Positions 18,023 to 28,950 are shown, counted from the first letter of the stretch. The stretch is 64,000 bases of DNA from Flavobacterium sp. (GCA_014379405.1 JACMLU010000010.1:248001-312000), one strand, 5' to 3'. The notes: generated by a model not told the origin, from the sequence alone. A program made the numbers and translations.

Positions 18023-20348
18023 ATGAAAAAGTATTTTTTCCTTTTTTCCTTTTTTCTTGCCAGTGTATTTTCGAATGCACAGCAAGCGGCAAAACCATTG
18101 TACAAAGATCCAAAAGCACCCATCGAAGAGCGCATCAAAGACTTGTTGTCCAGAATGACATTGGAAGACAAATGCAGACAAATTGATGTTTGGCATCCAA
18201 AAGTGGATTTGAGCAATCCAGAAGAATTGAATAAAATAATTGCGGCTTTAGGCGATACGGTGAAAAACGGAATTGGTTTTTTGCAGTTTAAAGTCGAAAT
18301 GAATAGGGAAGAGTATCGTGCCCGTTTTAATGCTGTCCAAAAATATTTTGTAGAGCAAACCCGACTTGGAATTCCAGCTATTTCTAACGGCGAAGGCTGT
18401 CATGGTTTTGTGGGTAACGAAAATAAATCAACTGTTTTTCCTGTTTCGGCATCGTTGGGAAGTACTTGGAATACGGAATTAATCGAATCTGTTTTTGGGG
18501 CTGTTGCCAAAGAAATGCGCAGTTACGGCATCACACATGCGGCAACTCCCGTAATCGATTTGATGCGGGATCCTCGTTTTGGAAGAGCGGACGAAATGTT
18601 GGGAAGACCCTTACCACGTTGCACAAATGGGAGTGGGAGCTGTATTTGGTTTACAAGGACACACACCTTTTATTGATGAAAATCACGTGATTGCTTGTGC
18701 CAAACATTTTTCTGGACACGGTCAACCCGAAGCGGGAACGAATTTGGCTCCAGCCAATTTCTCCGAAAGAATACTTCGCGAAAATCATTTTTATCCGTTT
18801 GAAATGGCGGTTAAAAAAGCAAATGTGCGCACCGTGATGGCTTCGTATAACGAGATTGACGGCATTCCCAATCATGCCAACAAATGGTTATTGCAAGATG
18901 TACTTCGCGGAGAATGGGGATTTACAGGTTACGTGATTTCAGATTATGATGCCGTAAACCGAATGGTAACGCGTCAACACGCTTGTTTGGACAAAGCCGA
19001 AGCCGGAAAGAGAGCCATTTCTGCTGGAATGGATTTTGAATGTCCAAGCAATTGGAAAAACTATTGCTTTAGTTTTTTACCTGCTTTAATAAAAAAGGGG
19101 GAGGTAAAAGGAGCTGACTTGGATTCATCCGTAACTCGCGTCTTGAGAAATAAATTCATAATGGGATTGTTTGAACAACCGTACATCAAATCAGTTGCCG
19201 ATAAAACCAAATTGGAAGACCAAATCAAACACAAAAAAATAACCCTGAAAGCAGCCGAACAAGGAATGATTCTGTTGAAGAATGACAATAAAACCTTGCC
19301 TTTCAACGAAAATAAAATCAAACGTTTGGCCATTATTGGTCCGAATGCCGATGAGGTGCATTACGGAACCTATTCGAATGACAAGACTCCGGGAACCAGT
19401 ATATTGAAAGGATTGTCCGATTTTGGAAAAGGAAAATTCGAAGTGGTTTTCTCCGAAGGATATAAAATTTATGAAAATGACAGCACCATCACGGCAGCCG
19501 AGAAAACTACCGAGGCCGAAAACAAGCGCATTCAAGATGCCGTGGCATTGGCCAGTACATGCGACGCCGTATTAATGGTAATGGGGGGCAACGAATTGAC
19601 TTGCCGCGAAGATTGGAAAAATCATTCTGGTGATTATTACGATTTAAACCTGATGGGACGACAAGACGACTTGGCAAAAGCCATTTTTGGACTCAACAAA
19701 CAAACCGCCGTTTTGTTAATCAACGGAAGACCTTTGGCGGTCAATTATTTGGCCGAAAAAGCACCGGCAATTATCGAAGGTTGGTATTTAGGACAAGAAC
19801 AAGGTACGGCTGTGGCCAATGTTGTATTTGGAAATGTGAACCCATCCGGAAAATTGGCAGTAACCATTCCGCGTCACGTGGGACAATTGCCAGTCTATTA
19901 CAACAGCAAACCTTATGTGCACGAAAGTCCATACATTGATGGAGATTATTCGCCTTTGTATCCTTTTGGTTTTGGATTAAGCTACACCCAATATAAGTAT
20001 GCTAACTTGAAATTGGATACTAAAAAAATAAATTCAAGTCAATCTGTTACGGCAACTATCGAGGTAACCAATATAGGAGAAAGAGATGGCGAAGAAATCG
20101 TTCAGTTGTACATTCGTGACAGGGTAAGTTCGGTGACACGCCCAATCCACGAGTTAAAAGATTTTGCTCGTGTGGCTATCAAAAAGGGTGAAACAAAAAC
20201 GGTTTCATTCGTTATAACTCCCGATAAATTGCAGTTTTACGGCCTAGATATGAAGCGTATTGTGGAGCCGGGGGAATTTGAAGTACAGATAGGAAAAAGT
20301 TCAAAAGAATACCTATCGGACGTATTTGAAGTAGTGGCGCAAAATTAA
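18023..20348 (+). pseudogene. Glycoside hydrolase family 3, frameshifted
   Basis: Two overlapping frames together make one GH3 of about 775 residues. Frame 1 (18023-18676) runs from the signal peptide through RDPRFGRADEMLG and then loses homology. Frame 2 picks up at 18603 with EDPYHVAQMGVGAVFGLQGHT, which is the natural continuation. The lesion is at 18601-18607: GGGAAGACCC would be in frame if a GA were restored (GGA GAA GAC CCT), i.e. a loss of two bases in a GA repeat. Downstream the nucleophile (D308 of the repaired protein, YVISDYDAV), C-terminal domain and fibronectin-like domain are intact with no further stop. Either a recent mutation or an assembly error; the clean remainder favours one of these over old decay. 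Confidence 0.85.
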
Positions 20349-20364
20349 TTTTAAATTTATCAAA

Positions 20365-21714
20365 ATGTTGAAAAAATCTCTCTTTTACCTTTTTGCGTGT
20401 TTGTTATTTATGCATTCCAATCTTAAAGCTATGTCCATTGAAAAAGTTTGGGTTCAAGGCGGCACAATGCAATACAAGGAAAAACCGGTGAGTGTAAGCA
20501 GTTTTGAAATTTCGAAATACGAAATTACCAATGCGCAATATGCTTTTTTCTTGAATGGAATCGAAGTAGGTGCCAATGGAATTTTTAAAGAAATCCAATT
20601 GATTAATGTGGCTTCCAATGATTTGCAATTGGAATTCACAAATGGAAAATGGCTGTCCAAAAAAGGATTTGAAAACCATCCGATGGTCATGGTAAATTAT
20701 TATGGTGCACTCCAGTTTTGTAAATGGACGGGAAGTAGCCTACCTTCAGAAATGGAGTGGATTTATGCGGCAAATGGCGGAATGAAAAACAAAAATTTTA
20801 AATATGCCGGTGGCAATGCATTGGAAAAAGTAGGATGGTTCAAAGGCAACAGCGATAGTCGTTCCCATGCGGTGGGCGAGAAGAAACCAAATGCATTAGG
20901 AATTTATGATATGAGCGGCAATGCTTGGGAATGGTGCCGAAACGACGAATTGAAAACAGCCGATGATTTTTGTGCACATATGGGCGGAAGCTGGTTTGCT
21001 GGAGAACAACCTTCTCAAGTTTTGGCACATTATGGAAACACACCGATGCATTTTAGCAACAGTGTTGGATTCAGGGTGATTTTTGCTGCCACTCCTTTAA
21101 CCAGTGATATAAATTTCTTTAAAAATTACTCAGGAAAACCTTGGAACAATCAAGTGCAACAAATTCCGGGTAAGATTCAATGCGAATGGTACGATATGGG
21201 TGGAGAAGGAATAGCATATCATGACAGTGATGACAGCAATAGTGGAAGCGGAAACCTGAATCCAGCAAATGGTACTTTCCTGAACGAATTCAGGATAAAA
21301 GAAGCCGTTGATATTTCATACACGAAATCAAGGGACATTGACAACAGTCCCTACAATGTGGTCGAGCCAGTAATGAACGAATTGTATGCCGGCTGGATGA
21401 TTCCTGGCGAATGGATTAATTATACCGTAAAGGTAAATAAAGCAGGAACATACACACTTGGGTTGATGTTTACCGCCAGTGGAGACGGAGGGATTTCGTT
21501 GTTGTTAGACGGAAAAGAATTGGCTACAAATATAGTGGTACCTTCGACTAAACATAACAAAGAAACTATTCCTTGGAGACAATGGCATCACTGGAACCGC
21601 ATCGATTCCTTGGCCACTTTCAAATTAGAGAAAGGAATACATATTTTGACACTTAAAACCGTTTTTAACGGAAATATGAACTACGATTTCTTAGAGTTTA
21701 AATTAAAAGAATAA
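20365..21714 (+). CDS. FGE-sulfatase-fold protein fused to CBM6-like module
   Basis: 449 residues. A signal peptide is followed at about 22-235 by the formylglycine-generating-enzyme (SUMF1/C-lectin) fold: FEISKYEITNAQYAFFLNG, PVVMVNYYGA-like HPMVMVNYYGALQFCKWTG, LPSEMEWIYAA, LGIYDMSGNAWEWC and GGSW...SVGFRV. In the GGSW-to-GFRV block the cysteine pair used by true FGEs is missing, so catalysis on sulfatases is unlikely, and no sulfatase gene is present. About 250-449 is a CBM6-like sandwich (DMGGEGIAYHDSDDSNSGSG, GEWINYTVKVNKAGTYTL, MNYDFLEF). A glycan-binding or accessory role in the periplasm is inferred. Confidence 0.75.
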   Translation: MLKKSLFYLFACLLFMHSNLKAMSIEKVWVQGGTMQYKEKPVSVSSFEISKYEITNAQYAFFLNGIEVGANGIFKEIQLINVASNDLQLEFTNGKWLSKKGFENHPMVMVNYYGALQFCKWTGSSLPSEMEWIYAANGGMKNKNFKYAGGNALEKVGWFKGNSDSRSHAVGEKKPNALGIYDMSGNAWEWCRNDELKTADDFCAHMGGSWFAGEQPSQVLAHYGNTPMHFSNSVGFRVIFAATPLTSDINFFKNYSGKPWNNQVQQIPGKIQCEWYDMGGEGIAYHDSDDSNSGSGNLNPANGTFLNEFRIKEAVDISYTKSRDIDNSPYNVVEPVMNELYAGWMIPGEWINYTVKVNKAGTYTLGLMFTASGDGGISLLLDGKELATNIVVPSTKHNKETIPWRQWHHWNRIDSLATFKLEKGIHILTLKTVFNGNMNYDFLEFKLKE

Positions 21715-21787
21715 GAATCAAAATTCACTTACAGGTGAAATTACAAAAGCATTTTAGTTACCAATAAATAAATTTTAAATTACAATC

Positions 21788-23986
21788 ATGAATAAATTAA
21801 AAGCCGCCTTGTTTGTCTTTTTGATGCCAATGCTAATCGTGGCACAACAATCAAAACCAACTTATAAAAACAAAAATGCACCAATTGAAAAGCGTATTGA
21901 CGATTTGCTCAAGAGAATGACATTGGAAGAAAAAATCCTTCAGACCAATCAATGGACTTACGGGAAAAATGCCAATGAAAATAATATAGAAACAATTAAA
22001 AATGCAGTCCGTGCAGAGATTGGCTCACTAATTTATCGCAGTATTAATCCAGTGTATCGCAATCAAATTATGCGAAAAGCAATGGAAGAATCTCGATTGG
22101 GAATTCCTATTTTGATGGGTTTCGACGTGATTCACGGATACAGAACGGTTTATCCAATACCGCTAGCACAAGCCTGTTCTTGGAATCCAGATTTGGTTAC
22201 AAAGGCTTGTGCCGTTGCAGCCAAGGAATCCAGATTATCGGGAGTAGATTGGACTTTTTCGCCAATGGTGGATGTGGCTCGTGACCCTCGTTGGGGAAGA
22301 GTAGCGGAAGGCTATGGAGAAGATCCTTATGCGAATTCTGTTTTTTGTGTGGCTTCTGTAAATGGATATCAGGGCAAAAATCTATCCGATCCTTTTTCGA
22401 TTGCAGCCTGTTTGAAACATTATATTGGATACAGTTTGTCCGAAGGTGGACGTGATTACCACTCCAGCGATGTATCGGCACAAACGCTTTGGGAAACTTT
22501 TATGCCACCATTTCACGCTGGAGTAAAAGCCGGCGCAGCTACTTTGATGAGTGCTTTTAATGACATTAGTGGCGTTCCAGCATCGGCTAATCATTACACT
22601 CTTACCGAAGTTTTAAAAGAGCGTTGGAAACACGACGGTTTTGTGGTTTCTGATTGGGGTTCAGTTGAAAACTTGATTGCACAAGGTGTCGCAAAAGACA
22701 GAAAAGAAGCCACTCTAAAATCTTTTATGGCAGGAGTCGAGATGGACATGGTCGATAATGTGTATGTCGAAAACTTGGCTCAGTTAGTCAAGGAGAAGAA
22801 AGTTCCGGAAAATAAAATTGACGATGCGGTAAGAAGAATTTTGCGTTTGAAATTTAGATTGGGCTTGTTTGATAATCCATACGTTCAAGAACTTTCAGAA
22901 AAAGAAAGATATTACCAACCGGAGAGTATGGCTGTAGCGCAACAAATGGCCGAAGAGTCAATGGTGTTGCTTAAAAATAGTAATCAAGCTTTGCCTTTAT
23001 CCAACAGTATCAAGCAAATTGCTTTGATTGGCCCGATGGTAAAAGATAGCATCAATATGATGGGTTCATGGGAAGGGCAAGGAATTGCAAGTGCCGTTGA
23101 AACTATTTTAGAAGGTTTTACAAAAGAATTTTCAGGTAAAGCGACTATTAATTACGCGAAAGGCTGTGAGTTTGATGGAGCAGATGAAAATGGTTTTGCG
23201 GAAGCTATGGCTATGGCTCAAAAATCGGATGTGGTTGTTTTATGTATGGGGGAAATGAAAAAATGGAGTGGAGAAAATACCTCTCGTTCCACTATTGGTT
23301 TACCTGCGATTCAACATAAATTGTTGGCTGAATTGAAAAAAACAGGCAAAAAAATTATTCTTGTTTTATCCAATGGAAGACCAGTGGAATTGGGAGATAT
23401 GGAATCACTTTCGGATGCTATTTTAGAAATTTGGCAACCTGGAATTGCTGGTGGTACACCATTGGCAGGCTTAATTTCCGGTCGTTTAAATCCTTCCGGA
23501 AAACTGGCTATTACATTTCCTTTGGTAACAGGACAAATCCCTATTTATTATAGTATGCGTCAACCAGCAAGACCTAAGATTGGAGGTTATAAAGACATTT
23601 CTAATGAACCTAAATATTGGCTAGGTCACGGTTTGAGTTATACAAATTTCTCTTATGGAACCGTAAAGTTATCTTCAAATTCCATCAAAAAAAACTCTAA
23701 ATTAGTGGCGGAAGTCGAAGTGACCAATACTGGAAGCCGTTCAGGAAAAGAGACCGCTTTTTGGTACATTTCGGATCCAGTTGCCTCAATTTCGAGACCA
23801 ATGAAAGAATTGAAATTTTTCGAAAAATTAGAATTGAAGGCTGGTGAAAAAAAAGTGTTTAAATTTGAAATTGACCCAGAACGCGACTTGAGTTTTCCTG
23901 ATACAAACGGGATGATGCATTTAGAATCCGGCGATTTTTATTTGACAATCAACGATCAACGTGTCAAGTTTGAATTAATCGATTAA
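21788..23986 (+). CDS. Glycoside hydrolase family 3
   Basis: 732 residues, ordinary GH3 length. Signal peptide (to IVAQQ), N-terminal barrel with RDPRWGRVAEGYGEDPY, KHYIGY and nucleophile D289 in FVVSDWGSV, then the C-terminal alpha/beta domain (ESMVLLKNSNQALPL) and a fibronectin-III-like end (VEVTNTGSRSGKETAFWYISDP). It resembles BglX-type periplasmic beta-glucosidases more than the other two GH3 genes do. Third GH3 of the operon, 73 bases after the FGE-like gene, the widest gap in the cluster. Confidence 0.9.
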   Translation: MNKLKAALFVFLMPMLIVAQQSKPTYKNKNAPIEKRIDDLLKRMTLEEKILQTNQWTYGKNANENNIETIKNAVRAEIGSLIYRSINPVYRNQIMRKAMEESRLGIPILMGFDVIHGYRTVYPIPLAQACSWNPDLVTKACAVAAKESRLSGVDWTFSPMVDVARDPRWGRVAEGYGEDPYANSVFCVASVNGYQGKNLSDPFSIAACLKHYIGYSLSEGGRDYHSSDVSAQTLWETFMPPFHAGVKAGAATLMSAFNDISGVPASANHYTLTEVLKERWKHDGFVVSDWGSVENLIAQGVAKDRKEATLKSFMAGVEMDMVDNVYVENLAQLVKEKKVPENKIDDAVRRILRLKFRLGLFDNPYVQELSEKERYYQPESMAVAQQMAEESMVLLKNSNQALPLSNSIKQIALIGPMVKDSINMMGSWEGQGIASAVETILEGFTKEFSGKATINYAKGCEFDGADENGFAEAMAMAQKSDVVVLCMGEMKKWSGENTSRSTIGLPAIQHKLLAELKKTGKKIILVLSNGRPVELGDMESLSDAILEIWQPGIAGGTPLAGLISGRLNPSGKLAITFPLVTGQIPIYYSMRQPARPKIGGYKDISNEPKYWLGHGLSYTNFSYGTVKLSSNSIKKNSKLVAEVEVTNTGSRSGKETAFWYISDPVASISRPMKELKFFEKLELKAGEKKVFKFEIDPERDLSFPDTNGMMHLESGDFYLTINDQRVKFELID

Positions 23987-24034
23987 TGAGGTTTTTGTAA
24001 TAATTATTAACAATAAATTAAATAAAAAGTAAAA

Positions 24035-25405
24035 ATGAATATTTCTAAAAGAATCAATCTTGTTCTTCTGTTGTTGGCATTTATTTCATCTCCAGTTTTT
24101 TCACAAGAAAAATGGGAATCTCTTTTTAATGGAAAAGATTTCAAAGGCTGGTCCAAGATTGCCGGAAAAGCGGAATATGCCATAAAAGACGGAGCAATTA
24201 TTGGAACGTCAAAGTCGGGAACACCCAATACTTTTTTGGCAACCAATAAAAATTACGGTGATTTTATTCTGGAATTGGACTATAAAATTGAAGACGGATT
24301 AAACTCTGGCGTGCAGTTTCGCAGCCAATCCAAAAAAGAATATAAAAACGGTCGAGTGTATGGATACCAATTTGAGTTCGATCCATCGGCGAGAGCTTGG
24401 AGTGGCGGAATCTATGACGAGGGACGACGAGGATGGTTGTACACTATGGGAAAAAATCCTGCTGCAAAGACGGCTTATAAAGCTACGGCTTGGAATCATA
24501 TTCGCATTGAGGCCATTGGTTCTATCGTGAGAACTTGGCTGAATGGTGTTCCTTGCGCCAGTATTTTGGATGATTTACCGGAAGCTGCAAATGGTTTTAT
24601 TGCCTTGCAAGTACACGAAATATACAAACCGGAAGACGAAGGGAAAACCGTGCAATGGAAAAACATAAAAATCTGTACCACGAATCTTGACCAAGCGAGA
24701 ACTCCAAACAATGACGGCATTTTTCAAGTTAATTGCAACGACAACACTATCTCGGCAGCCGAACAAAAAGACGGTTGGAAATTGTTGTGGGACGGAAAAA
24801 CAACTGACGGTTGGAGAGGCGCAAAACTGAATGCTTTTCCAAAAGGTGGTTGGGCTATGGAAAATGGAGTTTTGCGAGTGCTAAATTCAAATGGTGCCGA
24901 GTCAACAAATGGTGGCGACATCGTTACCATCAAAAAGTACAAAAACTTCGAATTGACGGTTGATTTTAAAATTACCGACGGTGCCAATAGCGGCATCAAG
25001 TATTTTGTGGATACCGAATTGAACAAGGGCGAGGGTTCTTCCATTGGTTGCGAGTTTCAAATTTTGGACGACAAACTGCATCCCGATGCCAAATTAGGAG
25101 TGAAAGGAAACCGTATGTTGGGCTCACTTTATGATTTAATTCCTGCGCCAACGGACAAGTTTTTCCGCAAATCGGACTTTAATACGGCTCGAATAGTGGT
25201 CAAAGGAAATAAAGTAACCCATTATTTGAACGACAAGATAACTGTTGAATATGAGCGTGGCACACAAATGTGGAATGCATTGGTAAACTACAGTAAATAC
25301 GGCGTTTGGCCCAACTTTGGAAATGCTGCCGAAGGAAATATTTTATTGCAAGATCACGGGAATGAAGTGTTTTTTAAAAACATAAAAATAAAAGAGTTGC
25401 CATAG
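24035..25405 (+). CDS. Secreted protein with two DUF1080 (3-keto-glycoside hydrolase-type) domains
   Basis: 456 residues. After a signal peptide (to FSQ, residue 24) there are two copies of the DUF1080 concanavalin-like fold: about 26-215 ([38 protein letters not shown]) and about 245-455 ([35 protein letters not shown]). Most family members have one copy; the tandem fusion suggests either two specificities or one catalytic and one binding copy. DUF1080 proteins have been linked to cleavage of 3-keto-glycosides. The exported Gfo/Idh (14138) and epimerase-like protein (3012) of the same operon would supply and use such intermediates. Reaction assignment here is inference. Confidence 0.8.
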   Translation: MNISKRINLVLLLLAFISSPVFSQEKWESLFNGKDFKGWSKIAGKAEYAIKDGAIIGTSKSGTPNTFLATNKNYGDFILELDYKIEDGLNSGVQFRSQSKKEYKNGRVYGYQFEFDPSARAWSGGIYDEGRRGWLYTMGKNPAAKTAYKATAWNHIRIEAIGSIVRTWLNGVPCASILDDLPEAANGFIALQVHEIYKPEDEGKTVQWKNIKICTTNLDQARTPNNDGIFQVNCNDNTISAAEQKDGWKLLWDGKTTDGWRGAKLNAFPKGGWAMENGVLRVLNSNGAESTNGGDIVTIKKYKNFELTVDFKITDGANSGIKYFVDTELNKGEGSSIGCEFQILDDKLHPDAKLGVKGNRMLGSLYDLIPAPTDKFFRKSDFNTARIVVKGNKVTHYLNDKITVEYERGTQMWNALVNYSKYGVWPNFGNAAEGNILLQDHGNEVFFKNIKIKELP

Positions 25406-25460
25406 TTTAGGACTCAATTAAATCGAATTAATAAATTATATAAAACACAAAAACAATTAG

Positions 25461-26279
25461 ATGAATACAAATGAATTATTCAATCTGAAAGGGAAAGTAG
25501 CCCTTATAACAGGTGGCGGCGGCGTTCTAGGAAGTAACATGGCCGAGGTTTTGGCACAATACGGAGTAATTACGGGAATAGTTGGACTTACGATGGAAGA
25601 AGCGGAAGCCACCGTAGCCAGAGTAAAAGCCAAAGGAGGCGAAGCATTTGCGGTAAAAGCGAATGTGCTAAATAAAGAAGAATTGGAAGCTGCCAGAGAT
25701 TTTGTAGTTGCAAATTATGGTAAATTAGATATCCTGATCAATGCTGCAGGTGGAAATATGCCGGGAGCAACGATTGGTCCAGATCAAGCGATTTATGACA
25801 TGCAATTGGCACATTTGCAAAAGGTTTTAGATTTGAATATCATAGGAACCATGTTGCCTTCACAAGTTTTTTCGGAGATTTTTGCCAAACAAAAATCAGG
25901 AATTATCATCAACATTTCTTCCGCATCTGCTCAAAGACCTTTGTCGAGAGTGGTGGGTTATTCTGCTTCAAAAGCAGCGATTGATAATTTTACTAAATGG
26001 ATGGCGGTTGAATTGGCGGGAAAATATGGAGAAGGATTGCGTGTAAATGCCATTGCCCCAGGATTTTTTATTGGAGAGCAAAACAGAGCTTTGTTGTTGA
26101 ATCCAGAAGGAGGGTTAACACCAAGGGGAGAAAAAATTATTGAACATACGCCAATGGGAAGATTTGGAGTGCCGGAAGATTTAGACGGAGTATTATTGTT
26201 TTTATGTAGCGATATGTCCAAGTTTGTTACGGGAGTGGTTGTTCACGTTGATGGTGGTTTTGGAGCCACAAGTATTTAA
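25461..26279 (+). CDS. uxuB: SDR-type D-mannonate oxidoreductase (fructuronate reductase)
   Basis: 272 residues, short-chain dehydrogenase: TGGGGVLGSNMAEVL (cofactor glycine motif), NAAGG, catalytic Ser in NISSASAQ and YSASKAA (Tyr-x3-Lys), C-terminal VTGVVVHVDGGFG. It matches the SDR form of mannonate oxidoreductase found in uxuB-uxuA-uxuC clusters rather than the longer polyol-dehydrogenase UxuB of Escherichia coli. It reduces D-fructuronate to D-mannonate in the cytoplasm. Gene order directly before uxuA and uxuC makes the assignment firm. Confidence 0.85.
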   Translation: MNTNELFNLKGKVALITGGGGVLGSNMAEVLAQYGVITGIVGLTMEEAEATVARVKAKGGEAFAVKANVLNKEELEAARDFVVANYGKLDILINAAGGNMPGATIGPDQAIYDMQLAHLQKVLDLNIIGTMLPSQVFSEIFAKQKSGIIINISSASAQRPLSRVVGYSASKAAIDNFTKWMAVELAGKYGEGLRVNAIAPGFFIGEQNRALLLNPEGGLTPRGEKIIEHTPMGRFGVPEDLDGVLLFLCSDMSKFVTGVVVHVDGGFGATSI

Positions 26280-26301
26280 TAAAATTATAATTTAAGAAAT
26301 T

Positions 26302-27462
26302 ATGGAACAAACGTGGAGATGGTACGGGCCAAATGATCCCGTAAAATTATCTGACGCTAGACAAGCCGGTGCAACCGGAATTGTTACTGCATTACACCAC
26401 ATTAAGAATGGACAGGTGTGGGAAGTGGATGAAATCTTGAAGAGAAAAAATGAAGTGGAAGCAGCAGGATTGACTTTTTCAGTTGTAGAAAGTATTCCGG
26501 TACACGAGGACATCAAAAAGCAATCGGGGGATTATTTGAAATACATAGAAAACTACAAACAAAGCATCAAGAACTTGGCAACTGCAGGTATTTATACTGT
26601 TTGCTACAATTTTATGCCTGTTTTGGATTGGTCTCGAACTGATTTGTCTTATGAAATGCCCGACGGCTCTAAAGCTTTGCGTTTTGACATCAACGAATTT
26701 GCCGCTTTTGAATTGTTTATTCTAAAACGTCCTGGAGCTGAAAATACGTATACAGAAGATCAAAAAGCGAAAGCGAAAACTACTTTTGAAAAGTTGACCG
26801 ATGCCGATAAAGTAAAATTGCAACAAAACATTATTGCAGGCTTACCGGGAGCAGAAGAATCCTATTCAGTGGAAGATTTCTTGAAAGTACTTCAAGGTTA
26901 TGAAGGTATTGATGCCGATAGATTAAAAGAAAATCTATATTATTTCTTGCGTGAAATAATTCCAGTAGCGGAAAGTGTAGGCGTAAAAATGGCGATACAT
27001 CCTGATGATCCTCCTTATCCAATTCTAGGTTTGCCTAGAGTCGTGAGTACCGAAGCTGATTTAATCCAGTTGCTGAATGCTATCGATTCACCATCCAACG
27101 GATTTACGATGTGTACGGGTTCTTATGGAGTGATTACCGGAAATGATTTGCCGGGGATTGTAGATCGTCACGGTGATAAAATGAATTTTATTCATTTAAG
27201 AAGCACGCAACGCGATGCCGAAGGGAATTTCTACGAAGCCAATCATTTAGAAGGTGATGTTGATATGTATGAAGTAGTAAAATCGATTCTGAAAAAGCAA
27301 AAAGAAACCAAAAGAATCATTCCAATGCGTCCTGATCACGGGCATCAAATGTTGGATGATTTGAATAAAAAAACCAATCCTGGTTACTCGGGAATTGGTC
27401 GTTTAAGAGGTTTGGCAGAATTAAGAGGATTGGAAATGGGAATAGAAAAAAGTTTATTTTAA
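26302..27462 (+). CDS. uxuA: Mannonate dehydratase
   Basis: 386 residues, full length. Starts [21 protein letters not shown], the typical UxuA N terminus, with [43 protein letters not shown] and MRPDHGHQ. These contain the metal-binding His, Cys and Asp positions of the family. It dehydrates D-mannonate to 2-keto-3-deoxy-D-gluconate. The gene is 22 bases after uxuB and 5 before uxuC. Confidence 0.95.
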   Translation: MEQTWRWYGPNDPVKLSDARQAGATGIVTALHHIKNGQVWEVDEILKRKNEVEAAGLTFSVVESIPVHEDIKKQSGDYLKYIENYKQSIKNLATAGIYTVCYNFMPVLDWSRTDLSYEMPDGSKALRFDINEFAAFELFILKRPGAENTYTEDQKAKAKTTFEKLTDADKVKLQQNIIAGLPGAEESYSVEDFLKVLQGYEGIDADRLKENLYYFLREIIPVAESVGVKMAIHPDDPPYPILGLPRVVSTEADLIQLLNAIDSPSNGFTMCTGSYGVITGNDLPGIVDRHGDKMNFIHLRSTQRDAEGNFYEANHLEGDVDMYEVVKSILKKQKETKRIIPMRPDHGHQMLDDLNKKTNPGYSGIGRLRGLAELRGLEMGIEKSLF

Positions 27463-27467
27463 ACATT

Positions 27468-28880
27468 ATGTCTGAAAACACATTTATTACGGATAATTTT
27501 TTGCTGCATAATGAGGTGGCAAAAACCTTGTATCACGACTACGCAAAACAGCAACCCATCATCGATTACCATTGCCATTTATCGCCAAAAGATATTGCAG
27601 AAGATCGACAATTCGAAAATATATCCCAGATTTGGCTTGATGGCGACCATTACAAATACAGGGCGATGCGTGCCAATGGAGTGAATGAAAAATTCATTAC
27701 CGGTGACGCGAGCGATTATGAAAAATTTTATAAATGGGCAGAAACCGTTCCTTATACTTTAAGGAATCCTTTGTACCATTGGACACATTTGGAACTCAAG
27801 AATTATTTTGGAATCACAACTTTATTGGATGAAAATTCCGCCGAGACCATCTACATTCAATGCAATGAGTTGTTGAAAAAACCGGAATACAGTGTACGAA
27901 ACTTGCTTCGCAAAATGAATGTAAAAGTCGTGGGAACCACAGATGATCCGACAGACGATTTGCAGTATCATAAACAATTACAAGATGAAAATTTTGAAAT
28001 CGCCGTTCTGCCATCTTTTCGTCCTGACAAAGCAACGGAAATGGAAAAAGGGCAAGCTTTTGTAGATTGGATTCAAAAATTGGAAAAAACGGTAGAATAT
28101 TCCATTACCGATTTTTCAACTTTAATTCAAGCATTGCAAGATCGTCACGATTTCTTCCACGAACTGGGTTGTCGTATTTCCGATCATGGGCATTCCAATT
28201 TTTATGGAGAGGAATATACCCCAGACGAAGTAAATGCTATTTTATCGAAAGGATTGAAAGGCGAAGTAGTTTCCGTTTTGGAGATTAACAAATACAAATC
28301 GGCGGTTTTGTACGAGTTGGCTTTGATGAATAAAGCAAAATCTTGGACACAGCAATTTCACGTTGGCGCCATCCGAAACAATAATGCAAAAATGTTGCAG
28401 GATATAGGGCCCGATCAAGGATTTGATTCTATTGGCGATTTGAATATGGCAGACAATATGAGTAAGTTTTTCGGTAAATTAAGTGCATGTGACGGACTGG
28501 CCAATACGATTGTATATAATTTGAATCCCCGCGACAGTGAAATGTTTGCCTCGATGGCAGCCAATTTCAATGATGGTATTGTTGCAGGAAAAATGCAATA
28601 TGGAGCGGCTTGGTGGTTTCTGGACCAAAAAGACGGAATGGAAAAACAACTGAACGTGTTGTCTAATTTTGGGTTGTTGAGCCGATTTGTGGGAATGGTT
28701 ACCGATTCAAGAAGTTTTCTTTCTTTTCCACGACATGAATACTTTAGACGCATCCTTTGCAATGTACTTGGAGATGAGGTTGAGAAAGGAGAATTGCCTA
28801 ATAATATGACTTTAATTGGTAATATGGTTGAAGGTATTTGTTCCAAAAACGCAGTCAACTATTTTAATTTTGCTAAATAA
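27468..28880 (+). CDS. uxuC: Glucuronate isomerase
   Basis: 470 residues, usual family length. Starts ITDNFLLHNEVAKTLYHDYA, and PIIDYHCHLSPKDIAED carries the amidohydrolase-type His-x-His metal motif. LDGDHYKYRAMRANGV, VVGTTDDPTDDL, FHVGAIRNNN and MVTDSRSFLSFPRHEYFRR are hallmarks of UxaC/UxuC. It converts D-glucuronate to D-fructuronate (or galacturonate to tagaturonate) as the first step before UxuB and UxuA. The uxuA-type rather than uxaA-type partner favours glucuronate. Confidence 0.95.
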   Translation: MSENTFITDNFLLHNEVAKTLYHDYAKQQPIIDYHCHLSPKDIAEDRQFENISQIWLDGDHYKYRAMRANGVNEKFITGDASDYEKFYKWAETVPYTLRNPLYHWTHLELKNYFGITTLLDENSAETIYIQCNELLKKPEYSVRNLLRKMNVKVVGTTDDPTDDLQYHKQLQDENFEIAVLPSFRPDKATEMEKGQAFVDWIQKLEKTVEYSITDFSTLIQALQDRHDFFHELGCRISDHGHSNFYGEEYTPDEVNAILSKGLKGEVVSVLEINKYKSAVLYELALMNKAKSWTQQFHVGAIRNNNAKMLQDIGPDQGFDSIGDLNMADNMSKFFGKLSACDGLANTIVYNLNPRDSEMFASMAANFNDGIVAGKMQYGAAWWFLDQKDGMEKQLNVLSNFGLLSRFVGMVTDSRSFLSFPRHEYFRRILCNVLGDEVEKGELPNNMTLIGNMVEGICSKNAVNYFNFAK

Positions 28881-28950
28881 AATGTCATTTAAAAAAAATA
28901 TCTTTGATTACATTAAACATATTAATTAAACCATTAACCAAATTTAAATT

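Noticed and set aside
18579..18676. Overlapping start of the second GH3 frame as a separate gene or programmed frameshift
   Set aside because: The overlap residues (MEERTKCW) have no GH3 homology, and there is no slippery heptamer typical of programmed shifting; a two-base loss explains it better.
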